From positions 124,001 through 188,000 of the forward strand of contig NZ_RXFS01000011.1 in assembly GCF_003952185.1 (NCBI RefSeq): a DNA stretch of 64,000 nucleotides, given 5' to 3'. The notes below the pieces were generated by a model that was given only the letters and a program-made list of their open reading frames with translations, made no database searches and was not told the origin of the DNA. Of this stretch, positions 1 to 8,121 are shown one piece after another. This DNA comes from Variovorax sp. 679. Lineage in GTDB: Bacteria > Pseudomonadota > Gammaproteobacteria > Burkholderiales > Burkholderiaceae_C. Every line of letters begins with the position of its first letter. Position 1 is the stretch's first letter. Position numbers and translations under genes: made by a program.

Positions 1-155
1 TGCTGCCGGCGACCTATTTCATGGACCTCATCAAGACACTGTTCCTCGCGGGCGACGTCTGGCCGCTGGTGTGGCGCAACTGCGCGATCCTGCTCGCGTA
101 CGCCGTGGGCCTGCTGCTGGTGGCCCGCGCGGTGACGCGAAAGAGCCTCGACTGA
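1..155 (+). CDS. ABC-2 type transporter permease, C-terminal end (partial)
   Basis: The 5' end lies outside the window. The visible 50 residues (frame starting at base 3, stop TGA at 153-155) contain a YFMDLIKTLF segment, a hydrophobic helix and a short basic tail, typical of the last membrane helix of ABC-2 permeases of the YbhS/YhhJ kind. A second ABC-2 permease begins 10 bp later, matching the usual exporter order of HlyD-like adaptor, ATPase, permease, permease, outer membrane factor. It would form half of the membrane channel of a drug or xenobiotic exporter; substrate unknown. Confidence 0.75.
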   Translation, partial: LPATYFMDLIKTLFLAGDVWPLVWRNCAILLAYAVGLLLVARAVTRKSLD

Positions 156-165
156 AAGCACGGCC

Positions 166-1293
166 ATGAACGCCCTCATCGACTTCTTCCTTCGCGTGGC
201 CAACCTCTGCCGCAAGGAGCTGCTGACCATCCTCAAGGACCCGGCCACGCGCGCCATCCTGGTCGCGCCGGCCATCATGCAGAGCCTGGTCTTCGGCTAC
301 GGCGCGACCTACGACCTCATCAACGTGCCCTATGCGCTGCTCGACCAGAGCCGCAACGGCGCGTCGACGGAGCTGATCGCGCACCTGGACAGCACGGGCG
401 TGTTCCACCGCGTGGCCACGCTGCGCTCGCAGGCCGACATCCGCGAGGTGATCGACACCGAGAAGGCACTGCTCGTCATACAGATTCCCTCGAACTTCGA
501 GCAGCAGCTCAGCGCGGGGCAGACGGCGGCCATCCAGCTGATCCTGGATGCGCGCAACTCCAACACCGCGGGCTCGGCGGCGGGCTACGTGAGCGCGGTG
601 GTCGAGCGCTACAACGCCGAGCTGCGCACGCGCGCGGGCGCGCCGCCGCCTTCGCTGACCGTCGAATCGCGCGCGTGGTTCAACCCGAATCTCGAGACGC
701 GCTGGAACCTGCTGCCCGGCATGATCGCCGCGCTCAGCATGCTGCAGACGCTGCTGCTCACGGCGCTTTCGGTGGCACGCGAACGCGAGCAAGGCACCTT
801 CGACCAGCTGCTGGTGACGCCGATGTCGCCGCTCGAGATCATGATCGGCAAGGCGCTGCCGCCGGTGCTGGTGGGGCTGGTGCAGTCCTCGCTGATCCTT
901 CTGGTGGCGCTCTTCTGGTTCGGCATTCCGATGGCGGGATCGCTCGCCACGCTCTACACCGGGCTCTTGTTCTTCACGGTCGCGAGCGTGGGTATCGGCC
1001 TGTCGATCTCCGCCGTGTCCGCCAACATGCAGCAGGCGATGCTCTACGCCTTCGTGCTGCTGATGCCGCTGATGCTGCTGTCGGGCCTGACCACGCCGGT
1101 GCGCAACATGCCGCACGCGCTGCAGGTGGCGACGCTGGCGAACCCGCTGCGCTTCGCCATCGACCTGGTGCAGCGCGTGTATCTCGAAGGCGTCGGGCTG
1201 GCCACGGTCTGGCACAACCTGATTCCGCTGGCCGTCATCGCCGCCATCACGCTGCCGCTGGCGGCTTGGCTGTTCCGCAATCGCCTTGTCTGA
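166..1293 (+). CDS. ABC-2 type transporter permease (YbhR-like)
   Basis: 375 aa inner-membrane protein. One N-terminal membrane anchor (about residues 28-48) is followed by a large periplasmic segment and then five or six hydrophobic helices from about 180 to 370, the ABC2_membrane_3 layout. The cytoplasmic loop with AREREQGTFDQLLVTP is the signature coupling region of this family. The start ATG at 166 is 10 bp after the preceding permease, implying one operon and a heterodimeric permease. The ATPase and membrane-fusion protein are presumably upstream of the window. Likely role: efflux together with the downstream NodT-type outer membrane factor; substrate not predictable. Confidence 0.88.
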   Translation: MNALIDFFLRVANLCRKELLTILKDPATRAILVAPAIMQSLVFGYGATYDLINVPYALLDQSRNGASTELIAHLDSTGVFHRVATLRSQADIREVIDTEKALLVIQIPSNFEQQLSAGQTAAIQLILDARNSNTAGSAAGYVSAVVERYNAELRTRAGAPPPSLTVESRAWFNPNLETRWNLLPGMIAALSMLQTLLLTALSVAREREQGTFDQLLVTPMSPLEIMIGKALPPVLVGLVQSSLILLVALFWFGIPMAGSLATLYTGLLFFTVASVGIGLSISAVSANMQQAMLYAFVLLMPLMLLSGLTTPVRNMPHALQVATLANPLRFAIDLVQRVYLEGVGLATVWHNLIPLAVIAAITLPLAAWLFRNRLV

Positions 1294-1308
1294 AAACGGG
1301 AGCACGTC

Positions 1309-2847
1309 ATGTCCCATCCTCTTTCTTCTTCTCTTGCCTGCGCCACTGCGTCGCTCTCGCTCGCCTTCGTTCTTGCCGGCTGCGCCGTGGGGCCCGATCA
1401 CAAGTCGCCTGAAGCTGGCGCCCCCGCCGACTGGTCGGCATGGCATGGCGGCTCGCCTGCGCTGCTCGGCGCGGAGCGACAGGGCTCGCCCGCCAGCGGC
1501 ATCGCGTCGGGCGACTGGAAAGCCTTCGGCGACCCGGTGCTGGACCGTCTCGAAGCCATGGTGCTCGCCGGCAACCCCGACCTGCAGACTGCTGCCCTGC
1601 GCTTCGCGCAAAGCCGCGTGCAGCGCACCACCACGGCGGCGCAGCAGGGGCCACAGCTGAATGCGAGCGCGGGCGTCACCCGGCAGCGCCAGAGCGAGAC
1701 CGGCGCCGCCACACGGATGATCGACGCGCTGGGCTCCTCGGTCTCCAACCGCGACCAGCTCATCCGCACGCTCAGCGAGCCCTACAACCTCTACCAGGCC
1801 GGCTTCGATGCCTCGTGGGAAATCGACCTGTGGGGCCGGGTGCGCCGCGCCATCGAGGCGGCCGATGCCGACGCGAGCGCATCGGCGTTGCTACTGCGGC
1901 AGGCCCGGCTCAGCGTGCAGGCCGAGCTGGCGCGCAACTACTTCGAGCTGCGCGGCACGCAGCGCGAGTTGCGCATCGCGCGCGCCGACAACGCGGCGGC
2001 GGCCGAATCGCTGGAGCTGGTGCAGGCGCGCGCCGATGGCGGCCTCGTCACTGATCTGGACCCGGCGCGCCAGCGCGCACTGCTCGCCGACCTGCGCGCT
2101 CGCATTCCCGCGTTGCTGCAGCAGGAAGCCGACGCGATGAATCGCATCACGCTGCTGGCCGGCGCCCCGCCGGGCACGCTGAACGCCGAACTGGCCGACA
2201 TCGCAACCGGCGACGCGGCCGACGCCCCGGCGCTGCCCGCGCTCGCGCTGGGCCAGCCGGCCGAGCTCGCGCGCCGCCGCCCCGACATCGCGGCAGCCGA
2301 GGCGCAACTGCACGCAGCCACCGCGCGCATCGGCGTGGCCGTCGCCGATCTCTACCCGCGCGTGACGCTGGGTGCCGGCTTCGGCTACGAGTCGGTGGGC
2401 AGCAGCCGCTTCGGCGACTGGGGCAGCCGGCAATGGCAGATCGGCCCATCGATCAGCCTGCCGATCTTCGACGGCGGGCGTCGCCGCGGCACCGTCGAAC
2501 TGCGCGAGCTGCAGCAGCAGGAAGCGGCCGTGGCCTTCCAGCAGACCGTGCTCAAGGCCTGGCACGAGATCGATTCCGCCCTCACCGCCTACGCCGCCGA
2601 ACGCCAGCGCCAGGCCGAACTGGCCGAGCGCGAGCGCCGCAGCCGCGACGCGCTGGTACTCGCGGCTGCCCGCTACAAGGGCGGGCTCACCGACTTCGGC
2701 GTGGAACTCGACGCGCGCCGCACCTTGCTGCAGGCACGGCGCGACCAGGCGCAGAGCACGAGCCGGCTGGCGGTCAATCTCGTGGCGGTCTACAAGGCGC
2801 TGGGCGGCGAGGCTGTGGCGCCGGAAGCACAAATGCAACACAATTGA
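1309..2847 (+). CDS. Efflux outer membrane lipoprotein, NodT/OprM family
   Basis: 512 aa. The N-terminus carries a lipoprotein signal ending in LAGC (Cys about residue 25), followed by GPDHKSP, which resembles the (V)GPxY start of OprM/NodT proteins. Two outer-membrane-efflux repeats follow; a typical conserved block is SWEIDLWGRVRRA and its second-half counterpart is SLPIFDGGRRRGT. Length is normal for the family. It starts 15 bp after the ABC permease gene, so it is probably the trimeric exit duct of this ABC exporter. No regulator is visible in the window. Confidence 0.92.
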   Translation: MSHPLSSSLACATASLSLAFVLAGCAVGPDHKSPEAGAPADWSAWHGGSPALLGAERQGSPASGIASGDWKAFGDPVLDRLEAMVLAGNPDLQTAALRFAQSRVQRTTTAAQQGPQLNASAGVTRQRQSETGAATRMIDALGSSVSNRDQLIRTLSEPYNLYQAGFDASWEIDLWGRVRRAIEAADADASASALLLRQARLSVQAELARNYFELRGTQRELRIARADNAAAAESLELVQARADGGLVTDLDPARQRALLADLRARIPALLQQEADAMNRITLLAGAPPGTLNAELADIATGDAADAPALPALALGQPAELARRRPDIAAAEAQLHAATARIGVAVADLYPRVTLGAGFGYESVGSSRFGDWGSRQWQIGPSISLPIFDGGRRRGTVELRELQQQEAAVAFQQTVLKAWHEIDSALTAYAAERQRQAELAERERRSRDALVLAAARYKGGLTDFGVELDARRTLLQARRDQAQSTSRLAVNLVAVYKALGGEAVAPEAQMQHN

Positions 2848-2873
2848 AACGAATTGAACATGCAGACTAAAAT
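2844..2873 (+). promoter_or_regulatory. Candidate sigma-70 promoter for the first HExxH gene
   Basis: TTGAAA (2844-2849) and TAAAAT (2868-2873) are separated by 18 bp and overlap the stop codon of the efflux gene. The patch is AT-rich against a very GC-rich background and lies about 180 bp upstream of the chosen start at 3052, so the transcript would have a long structured leader. This is pattern matching only. Confidence 0.35.
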
Positions 2874-3051
2874 ATCTACCGGTTTCGGGGATTGACAGGC
2901 TTGCCCAGCCACCGGTTCGCCATCGGAAGGGCTCGAACGGATCTCCCGGCACCCCCTGCGTAGCGGGGTAGCCCGCTTGGGCGCGGCCTCTCACGGGGCC
3001 GACCGAAGCGCCGTCCGTCCGAGTCCTGCGCCCCGGCCCCGGGGAAAACCG

Positions 3052-4800
3052 ATGCGAGCTTTCTTCTCGCTGCGTGCCCTGGCAAATCTGGCGTTTGCGG
3101 TCCTACCAACGCTTTTCGCGTTGTCCGGAATGGCAACACCCGCCTTCGCCGCCATGGACGAAGTCGGCCGGGCCGCTCCCAGCACTCATCGCCTGAAGTT
3201 CATCGTCGACCCCGAGCTCGCCGCCGACATCGGTCCTGCCGAAGCCGCCCGCCGGCTCGCGCAGTACGTGGCCGACGTCAACACGGTGTTCACGCGCGAG
3301 ACGGTGCGCAGCTTCGCCTTCGACCCCGCGGCCGACCTGCAGCTCACCCTGCCCTCCGCCGCGCCGCAGTGCAGCTACAACGGACTGGTGAACGGCGAAG
3401 TGGTGGTGTGCGTCTCGAAGTCCACCCGCGGCTACAGCCATGGCGGGCTTTCCACCAGTTGGACCTTTCCGCAGAAGGGCGTGGCCTGGAACCTGAACTG
3501 GATCGCCATCCACGACCCGCTGCGCCTGTCGCGCGCCCCCACGCCGGGCGCGCCCGAGTCCACAGAGAAGGACTACCTCGCCCGCCAGCTCAAGACCCTG
3601 ATGCACGAGCTGGAGCATGTGTTCGGCGCCGGCGCGGGCGAGTACTACAACAGCATCGCCGTCACCGACACCACCGGCGTCGCGCCCGTCACCGACCTCG
3701 CACTGGCCAACGACGCCGACCGCTACTGGTGGACCCGCCAGCACTGGCGGCTCGACCCCCTGCTGGGCACCGTCTTCGAGCAGCGCCGGGACCCGGCCGC
3801 CAACCGCGTCGCCACGCTGGAGCTGATCCGCTTCACCGAAGGCACCAAGGCCAACATCAACACCGACTGGACCGACTGGCCCAAGCTCGGCAGCTCGAAA
3901 TTCATGGCGGGCACCACCTCCACGCAGGTGCGCGTGACCGACCGCGAGACCGGCACCGCACTGCCCGGCGCGCAGGTGTCGGTATGGCGCAGCCCGGGAG
4001 CCGGCAAGCCGCTGGTGATGCTGGTGACGGGCGTGGCCGACGCCTCGGGCCGCTTCGTGTTCGACTGGGACTGCGGCTTCAGCTGCTTCGCCGTCGGCAA
4101 GACGACGCTGCTGGTCAAGGCGCGTGCCGCCAATCGCGCGCCGGGCGCGAGCTGGTTCACCATCTTCGATGCCTTCGAGCAGAAGGCGGTGCAGGGCCAG
4201 CCGATGTTCACCATCGATGTGACGCTCGGCAACGCCGACGCCACGCCGCCCACCGTCTCGCTGGCCGCGCCTTCCATGGCCACGGTGGGGCAACTCACCG
4301 TGATCGCGCCGGCCGTGGTGGACAACGCCGGCGTGTGGGGCGTCAAGGTGCTGGGCCGGGACAGCATTCCCATCTGCACCTTCACCGCCCCGCCCTACAC
4401 CTGCAGCTGGACGCCGAGCGCCCCCGGTGTGCAGACGATCCGCGTGGTCGCGGTCGACGCGGCGGGCAACTCCGCGGTGGCCTCCGCCAACGTGATCGTC
4501 AATCCGCCTTCGGACACCCTGCCACCCGCTGTCGCGCTGTCTGCGCCGACGAGCGTTGCGGCCGGTGTGGCCGCGAGGCTTGCCGCGACGGCGTCCGACA
4601 ACGTGGCCGTGGCCGAGCTGAAATTCATCGTCGACGGCAAGACGGCCTGCACGCTGCGCGCCGCGCCGTACGTGTGCGCGTGGACGCCGAAGCGGCCCGG
4701 CGCCGCAAACATCGAGGTGCGCGCGATGGACGCGGCGGGCAACGTCGCTTCCGCTTCGGCCAGCATGCGCATCGAAGGCCTGCGGCCCGAAGACTTCTGA
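3052..4800 (+). CDS. Secreted HExxH metalloprotease-like protein with two Ig-like domains (paralog A)
   Basis: 582 aa from ATG 3052; the reading frame is open further upstream, but the signal peptide (about residues 1-33, cleavage near AFA/AMDEV) fixes this start. The mature N-terminal domain (about 35-300) contains HELEHVFGAGAGEYY with HExxH at 185-189, a zincin-type zinc motif. The metzincin third ligand position is Ala; E197 could serve instead. Next comes a small beta domain (about 300-400, RETGTALPGAQVSVW) like carboxypeptidase-regulatory or Cna-B folds. Two Ig-like repeats follow (about 402-490 and 495-580), each with the pattern PPTVSLAAP, a short Cys-x10-Cys-W loop and DAAGN. Likely an exported zinc-dependent hydrolase or adhesin; proteolysis is inferred. 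The next gene is a close paralog. Confidence 0.72.
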   Translation: MRAFFSLRALANLAFAVLPTLFALSGMATPAFAAMDEVGRAAPSTHRLKFIVDPELAADIGPAEAARRLAQYVADVNTVFTRETVRSFAFDPAADLQLTLPSAAPQCSYNGLVNGEVVVCVSKSTRGYSHGGLSTSWTFPQKGVAWNLNWIAIHDPLRLSRAPTPGAPESTEKDYLARQLKTLMHELEHVFGAGAGEYYNSIAVTDTTGVAPVTDLALANDADRYWWTRQHWRLDPLLGTVFEQRRDPAANRVATLELIRFTEGTKANINTDWTDWPKLGSSKFMAGTTSTQVRVTDRETGTALPGAQVSVWRSPGAGKPLVMLVTGVADASGRFVFDWDCGFSCFAVGKTTLLVKARAANRAPGASWFTIFDAFEQKAVQGQPMFTIDVTLGNADATPPTVSLAAPSMATVGQLTVIAPAVVDNAGVWGVKVLGRDSIPICTFTAPPYTCSWTPSAPGVQTIRVVAVDAAGNSAVASANVIVNPPSDTLPPAVALSAPTSVAAGVAARLAATASDNVAVAELKFIVDGKTACTLRAAPYVCAWTPKRPGAANIEVRAMDAAGNVASASASMRIEGLRPEDF

Positions 4801-5177
4801 CCCGCCTGCCGCAATCCGTCTTGGATGACGTGACTTAGTGCCCAATAAACAGGCACTACCTACGTCGCGGGAAGGTACACGCCTACAGGTCTGAAATTTA
4901 AAATTGAGGCCTTCCTGGTTACAGGACTCTCGCATTCAGGAATGGGCGGTCCGCCCTTCAGCGAACAGGTCTGCAGCCAGTCTCCCCGCACTCCAGAAGC
5001 ATCGGCGTCCATCAGGGCGTATCGCCTTCGGCGACCTCGATGCGATGCAGGAGCGTGACCGGCAAAGGTGGTCACGGGCGGGGTCTGCCCGCTTTGGCGC
5101 AATTCGGAAGCATCGAATCGCCCGAAGCGACACCCCTTTGATCATTGCCGGGCTCCCCTGAGCAAGGGGAAGAATCG
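4801..5177 (+). other. 377 bp non-coding leader between the HExxH paralogs
   Basis: No convincing gene. Near the start is a 7 bp perfect inverted repeat TAGTGCC (4836-4842) / GGCACTA (4852-4858) with a 9 nt loop and no T-run, then an AT-rich patch around 4895-4910 that could hold a promoter. The downstream half is GC-rich and can fold: GTGACC...GGTCAC near 5056-5076 and GGGC...GCCC close behind. Short blocks (ACAGG-TGC-AGCCA, GGGGT-GCCCGCTT-GGCGC, CCGAAGCG) recur in the leader of the first paralog at about 2893-3030. No riboswitch class was recognised. Confidence 0.4.
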
Positions 5178-6929
5178 ATGCGATTCATTCATTCGCTGCT
5201 GGCGCTTGCGCGCCGGCTGGGCGCAGCCATGCCTTTTGCTTTTGCGATGCTGCTGCCGCTGAGTACCACCACCTGGGCCGCCATGGACGAAGTCGGCCGT
5301 GCGACGCCGAGCGTCCACCGCCTGAAGTTCTTCGTCGATCCGCAGCTGGTGGCCGACATCGGCGTGCCCGAGGCGGGCCGCCGGCTCGCGCAGTACGTGG
5401 CCGACGTCAACACCGTCTTCACGCGCGAGACCGTGCGCAGCTTCGTCTTCGATCCGGCCAAGGACCTGCAGGTCGCCGCGCCCGGATCGGCACCGCAATG
5501 CGGCTTCCAGGGCGTGGCCGAGCGAGAGATCGTGCTGTGCGTGTCGAAGTCGCAGCGCGGCTACAGCCACGGGGGCCTGACCACGAGCACAACCTTCCCG
5601 CCCAAGGGCGTGACGTGGAACCTCAACTGGATCGCCATCCACGATCCGCTGCGCCTGTCGCGCGCGGTGACGCCAGCCGCCCCCGAATCCACCGAGAAGG
5701 ACTACCTCGGCCGCCAGCTCAAGACGCTGCTGCACGAACTGGAGCATGTGTTCGGCGCCGGCTCGGGCGAGTACTACAGCGCCATCTCCGTGGCCGACAC
5801 CACCGACGTGGCGCCCAAGGCCGACCTCGATCTCTCCCGGCCGACCGACCGCTACTGGTGGCAGCGCCAGCAATGGCGCCTCGACCCGCTGCTGGGCAAC
5901 GTGTTCGAGGAACGCTTCGACCCGAACGGCAACCGCGTGGCGATGCTGGAGATGATCCGCTTCACCGACGGCACCAAGGCCAACGTCAACACCGACTGGA
6001 GCGACTGGCCCAGGCTCGGCACCTCGAAGTACATGGCGGCCACCACGTCCACCCAGGTGCGCGTCACCGAGCGCGAAAGCGGCGCCGCGCTCGCCGGCGC
6101 ACAGGTGTGGGTGTGGCGCGATCCGGGCGCGCAGAAACCGCTGGAGCCGATCGCGCAGGGCGTGGCCGACGCCAACGGCCGCTTCGTCTTCGACTGGCGC
6201 TGCGGCTTCAGCTGCTTCGCGCTCGGCAAGACCAACCTGCTCGTGAAGGCGCAGGCGCCGGGCCGCTCGCCGGGTGCGACCTGGTTCACCATCTTCGATG
6301 CCTTCGAGCAGAAGGCGGTGCAGGGCCGCGCGGCCTTCGCCATCGACCTGCCGCTGGGCATTCCCGACGCCTACAAGCCGACCGTATCTCTCGCAGCCCC
6401 TGCCATGGCCACGGTGGGCCAGCCCACGACCATCGCGCCCGTCGCGGTCGACAACGTGGGCGTCGCGGGCATCAAGGTGATGGGCGCCAACAGCCTGCCG
6501 ATCTGCACCTTCACGGCGCCGCCCTACACGTGCACGTGGACGCCGACGACGGCGGGCACGCAGACGATCCGCGTGATCGCGATCGACGCGGCGGGCAACT
6601 CCGCGACCGCGTTCGCCAACGTGATCGTCAACGCGTCCTCGGACACCGTGGCGCCCACGGTTGCGCTGGCAGCGGTGCCGCCCGCCACCGCCGGCATGGC
6701 GACTCGGCTCGCCGCCACCGCCTCCGACAACGTGGCAGTGGCGGAGCTGAAGTTCATCGTCGACGGCAGCACCGCATGCCTGCTGCGCGCCGCCCCCTAC
6801 GTCTGCGCATGGACGCCCAGGAAGGCCGGCGCCGCGAACATCGAAGTGCGCGCGACCGATGCGGCGGGCAACACCGCCAGCGCCTCGGCCACTGTGAGCA
6901 TCGACGGCCCGCGGGCCGAAGACCTGTAG
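5178..6929 (+). CDS. Secreted HExxH metalloprotease-like protein with two Ig-like domains (paralog B)
   Basis: 583 aa. The ATG at 5178 follows an AGGGGAAG ribosome site; an in-frame TTG at 5145 would only add residues before the signal peptide (about 1-35, ends TTWA/AMDEV). It is collinear with paralog A throughout: HExxH at 186-190 (HELEHVFGAGSGEYY), the same CGFSCFA block, and two Ig-like repeats with paired cysteines. The two genes clearly arose by tandem duplication but have diverged, most in the signal peptide and in scattered surface positions. Same inferred role: exported zinc-binding protein, possible peptidase. Confidence 0.72.
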   Translation: MRFIHSLLALARRLGAAMPFAFAMLLPLSTTTWAAMDEVGRATPSVHRLKFFVDPQLVADIGVPEAGRRLAQYVADVNTVFTRETVRSFVFDPAKDLQVAAPGSAPQCGFQGVAEREIVLCVSKSQRGYSHGGLTTSTTFPPKGVTWNLNWIAIHDPLRLSRAVTPAAPESTEKDYLGRQLKTLLHELEHVFGAGSGEYYSAISVADTTDVAPKADLDLSRPTDRYWWQRQQWRLDPLLGNVFEERFDPNGNRVAMLEMIRFTDGTKANVNTDWSDWPRLGTSKYMAATTSTQVRVTERESGAALAGAQVWVWRDPGAQKPLEPIAQGVADANGRFVFDWRCGFSCFALGKTNLLVKAQAPGRSPGATWFTIFDAFEQKAVQGRAAFAIDLPLGIPDAYKPTVSLAAPAMATVGQPTTIAPVAVDNVGVAGIKVMGANSLPICTFTAPPYTCTWTPTTAGTQTIRVIAIDAAGNSATAFANVIVNASSDTVAPTVALAAVPPATAGMATRLAATASDNVAVAELKFIVDGSTACLLRAAPYVCAWTPRKAGAANIEVRATDAAGNTASASATVSIDGPRAEDL

Positions 6930-6940
6930 GGCGCCCGACC

Positions 6941-8011
6941 TCAGGGCCTGTTGGTGAAGCTCGCGTTGCCCAGCCCCGTGCCGATGGTCAGCACGCCCCA
7001 GTGCCGCACGTCGCGCATGAAGGGCAGCTCGCTCAGGCCCTGCACCACCGCGTCGTTGTGCATCAGCACCAGCGTCGGGCCGGAGCCCATCATCGGCATG
7101 CGGCGCCACAGCTGGCTGGGCAGATGGAAGGCGTGGCCTTCCCAGTCGCCGGGCAGGTTCTGCGCGCCGCGCGCGATGGAGCCGTCGGGCCGTATCAGGC
7201 CCGGGCAGCCGATGCCGACGAAAGGCGCGAGCCGGATCTTCTTGCGCTCGCTGTAGCGCACCATGTCCTCGAGCATGCCAGCGATGTGGTCGACCATGCC
7301 GCCGCGGTTGGGGCCTTCGTCCGCATGACGCCACTTCTCGCGCCGCACCACCTTCGCGAGCGAGAAGTCGGGCGCCCTGCGGTGACGCGTCTTCACGATG
7401 CCGCAGCGCACGTTGGTGCCGCCGATGTCCACCGCGAGGATCGCGTCGTGCCCCTTCAGCATGGCGGGCGGCACGAGGTGCACCCAGCCGATCAGGCCGC
7501 CATCGTCCACGTCGTGCGAGAGGCGGGCGATCTGCACGTGCAGGCCCAGTTCCTCGAGGATGGCTCCGGCCTGCAGGATGGCGCGCTCGCCGACGTCGCT
7601 TTCGGGAAAGCCACCGCCGACCACGATGCGCTGCACCTTCTTCCACGAGGGCTGGCGCATGAAGCGCTGGATCACGAAGGCCAGCTCCTGCGCGAATTCC
7701 TCGATGGCCACATGCATCAGGTCGGTGGCTTCGGACGCCTTCTTCTCCTGCAACGCGCGGTCGAGTTCCTTCTTGGCGAGATCGCGCGAATGCGAGAGGC
7801 CCAGCGGGTCCTTGCCCTTCCTGCGGCGGCGCTTGCGCCAGCGTTCGAGCAGTTCGCGAAAGGCGGTCTGGCTGGCCTGGTCGCCGACGAAGCCGTCCTT
7901 GTCGCGCAGCTGCAGGCTGTAGCCGTCCACCTGCAGGCCGGGCAGTTCGCGCAGGCCGTGGACGTCGGGGCCGGGGAGGTCGACTTCTTTCGTGGACTTG
8001 GTCTTCTTCAT
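6941..8011 (-). CDS. ROK-family sugar-kinase-like protein with circularly permuted domain order
   Basis: 356 aa from ATG at 8011. An in-frame open stretch upstream to 8113 is basic and unlike a kinase, so the internal Met is preferred. All ROK/ASKHA motifs are present but in unusual order. First come the normally C-terminal adenosine motif VVGGG (130-134) and DDGGLIG (169-175). Then come the normally N-terminal phosphate-1 motif DIGGTN (195-200), GIGCPG (266-271), the catalytic-type HND (D320) and phosphate-2 GTGLG (344-348), where the protein stops. Residues 1-100 are charged and Lys/Arg-rich (WRKRRRRKGK). The ROK zinc motif CxCGxxGC is absent. Likely cytoplasmic carbohydrate kinase; substrate unknown. 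It is divergent from the OpuC-like gene. Confidence 0.75.
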   Translation of the reverse strand: MKKTKSTKEVDLPGPDVHGLRELPGLQVDGYSLQLRDKDGFVGDQASQTAFRELLERWRKRRRRKGKDPLGLSHSRDLAKKELDRALQEKKASEATDLMHVAIEEFAQELAFVIQRFMRQPSWKKVQRIVVGGGFPESDVGERAILQAGAILEELGLHVQIARLSHDVDDGGLIGWVHLVPPAMLKGHDAILAVDIGGTNVRCGIVKTRHRRAPDFSLAKVVRREKWRHADEGPNRGGMVDHIAGMLEDMVRYSERKKIRLAPFVGIGCPGLIRPDGSIARGAQNLPGDWEGHAFHLPSQLWRRMPMMGSGPTLVLMHNDAVVQGLSELPFMRDVRHWGVLTIGTGLGNASFTNRP

Positions 8012-8121
8012 TGCCCCGACTGTGGGGCCGACCGGCCGGCCGTCGCATCGGCTCCGCGCACCACGGCGTGTAGGAGATTGGCGGGTACGCCGAACGGGGC
8101 GATGTCTATACACTGGCCCGG

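Noticed and set aside
4801..5177. A possible c-di-GMP (GEMM) riboswitch in the leader of the second HExxH gene
   Set aside because: Short G-rich blocks resemble parts of GEMM, but the essential core (GCAAA followed by the CGCAAAGCC-type segment) could not be placed; left as an unnamed leader.
4860..5262. Short open frames between the two HExxH genes
   Set aside because: No ribosome sites, no recognisable domains, and they overlap the leader and the signal-peptide start of the downstream gene.
5142..8048. A 968-codon minus-strand open frame across the second HExxH gene and the ROK gene
   Set aside because: It is an out-of-frame mirror of the real genes; no motif, and it would contradict the signal peptide and kinase motifs in the proper frames.
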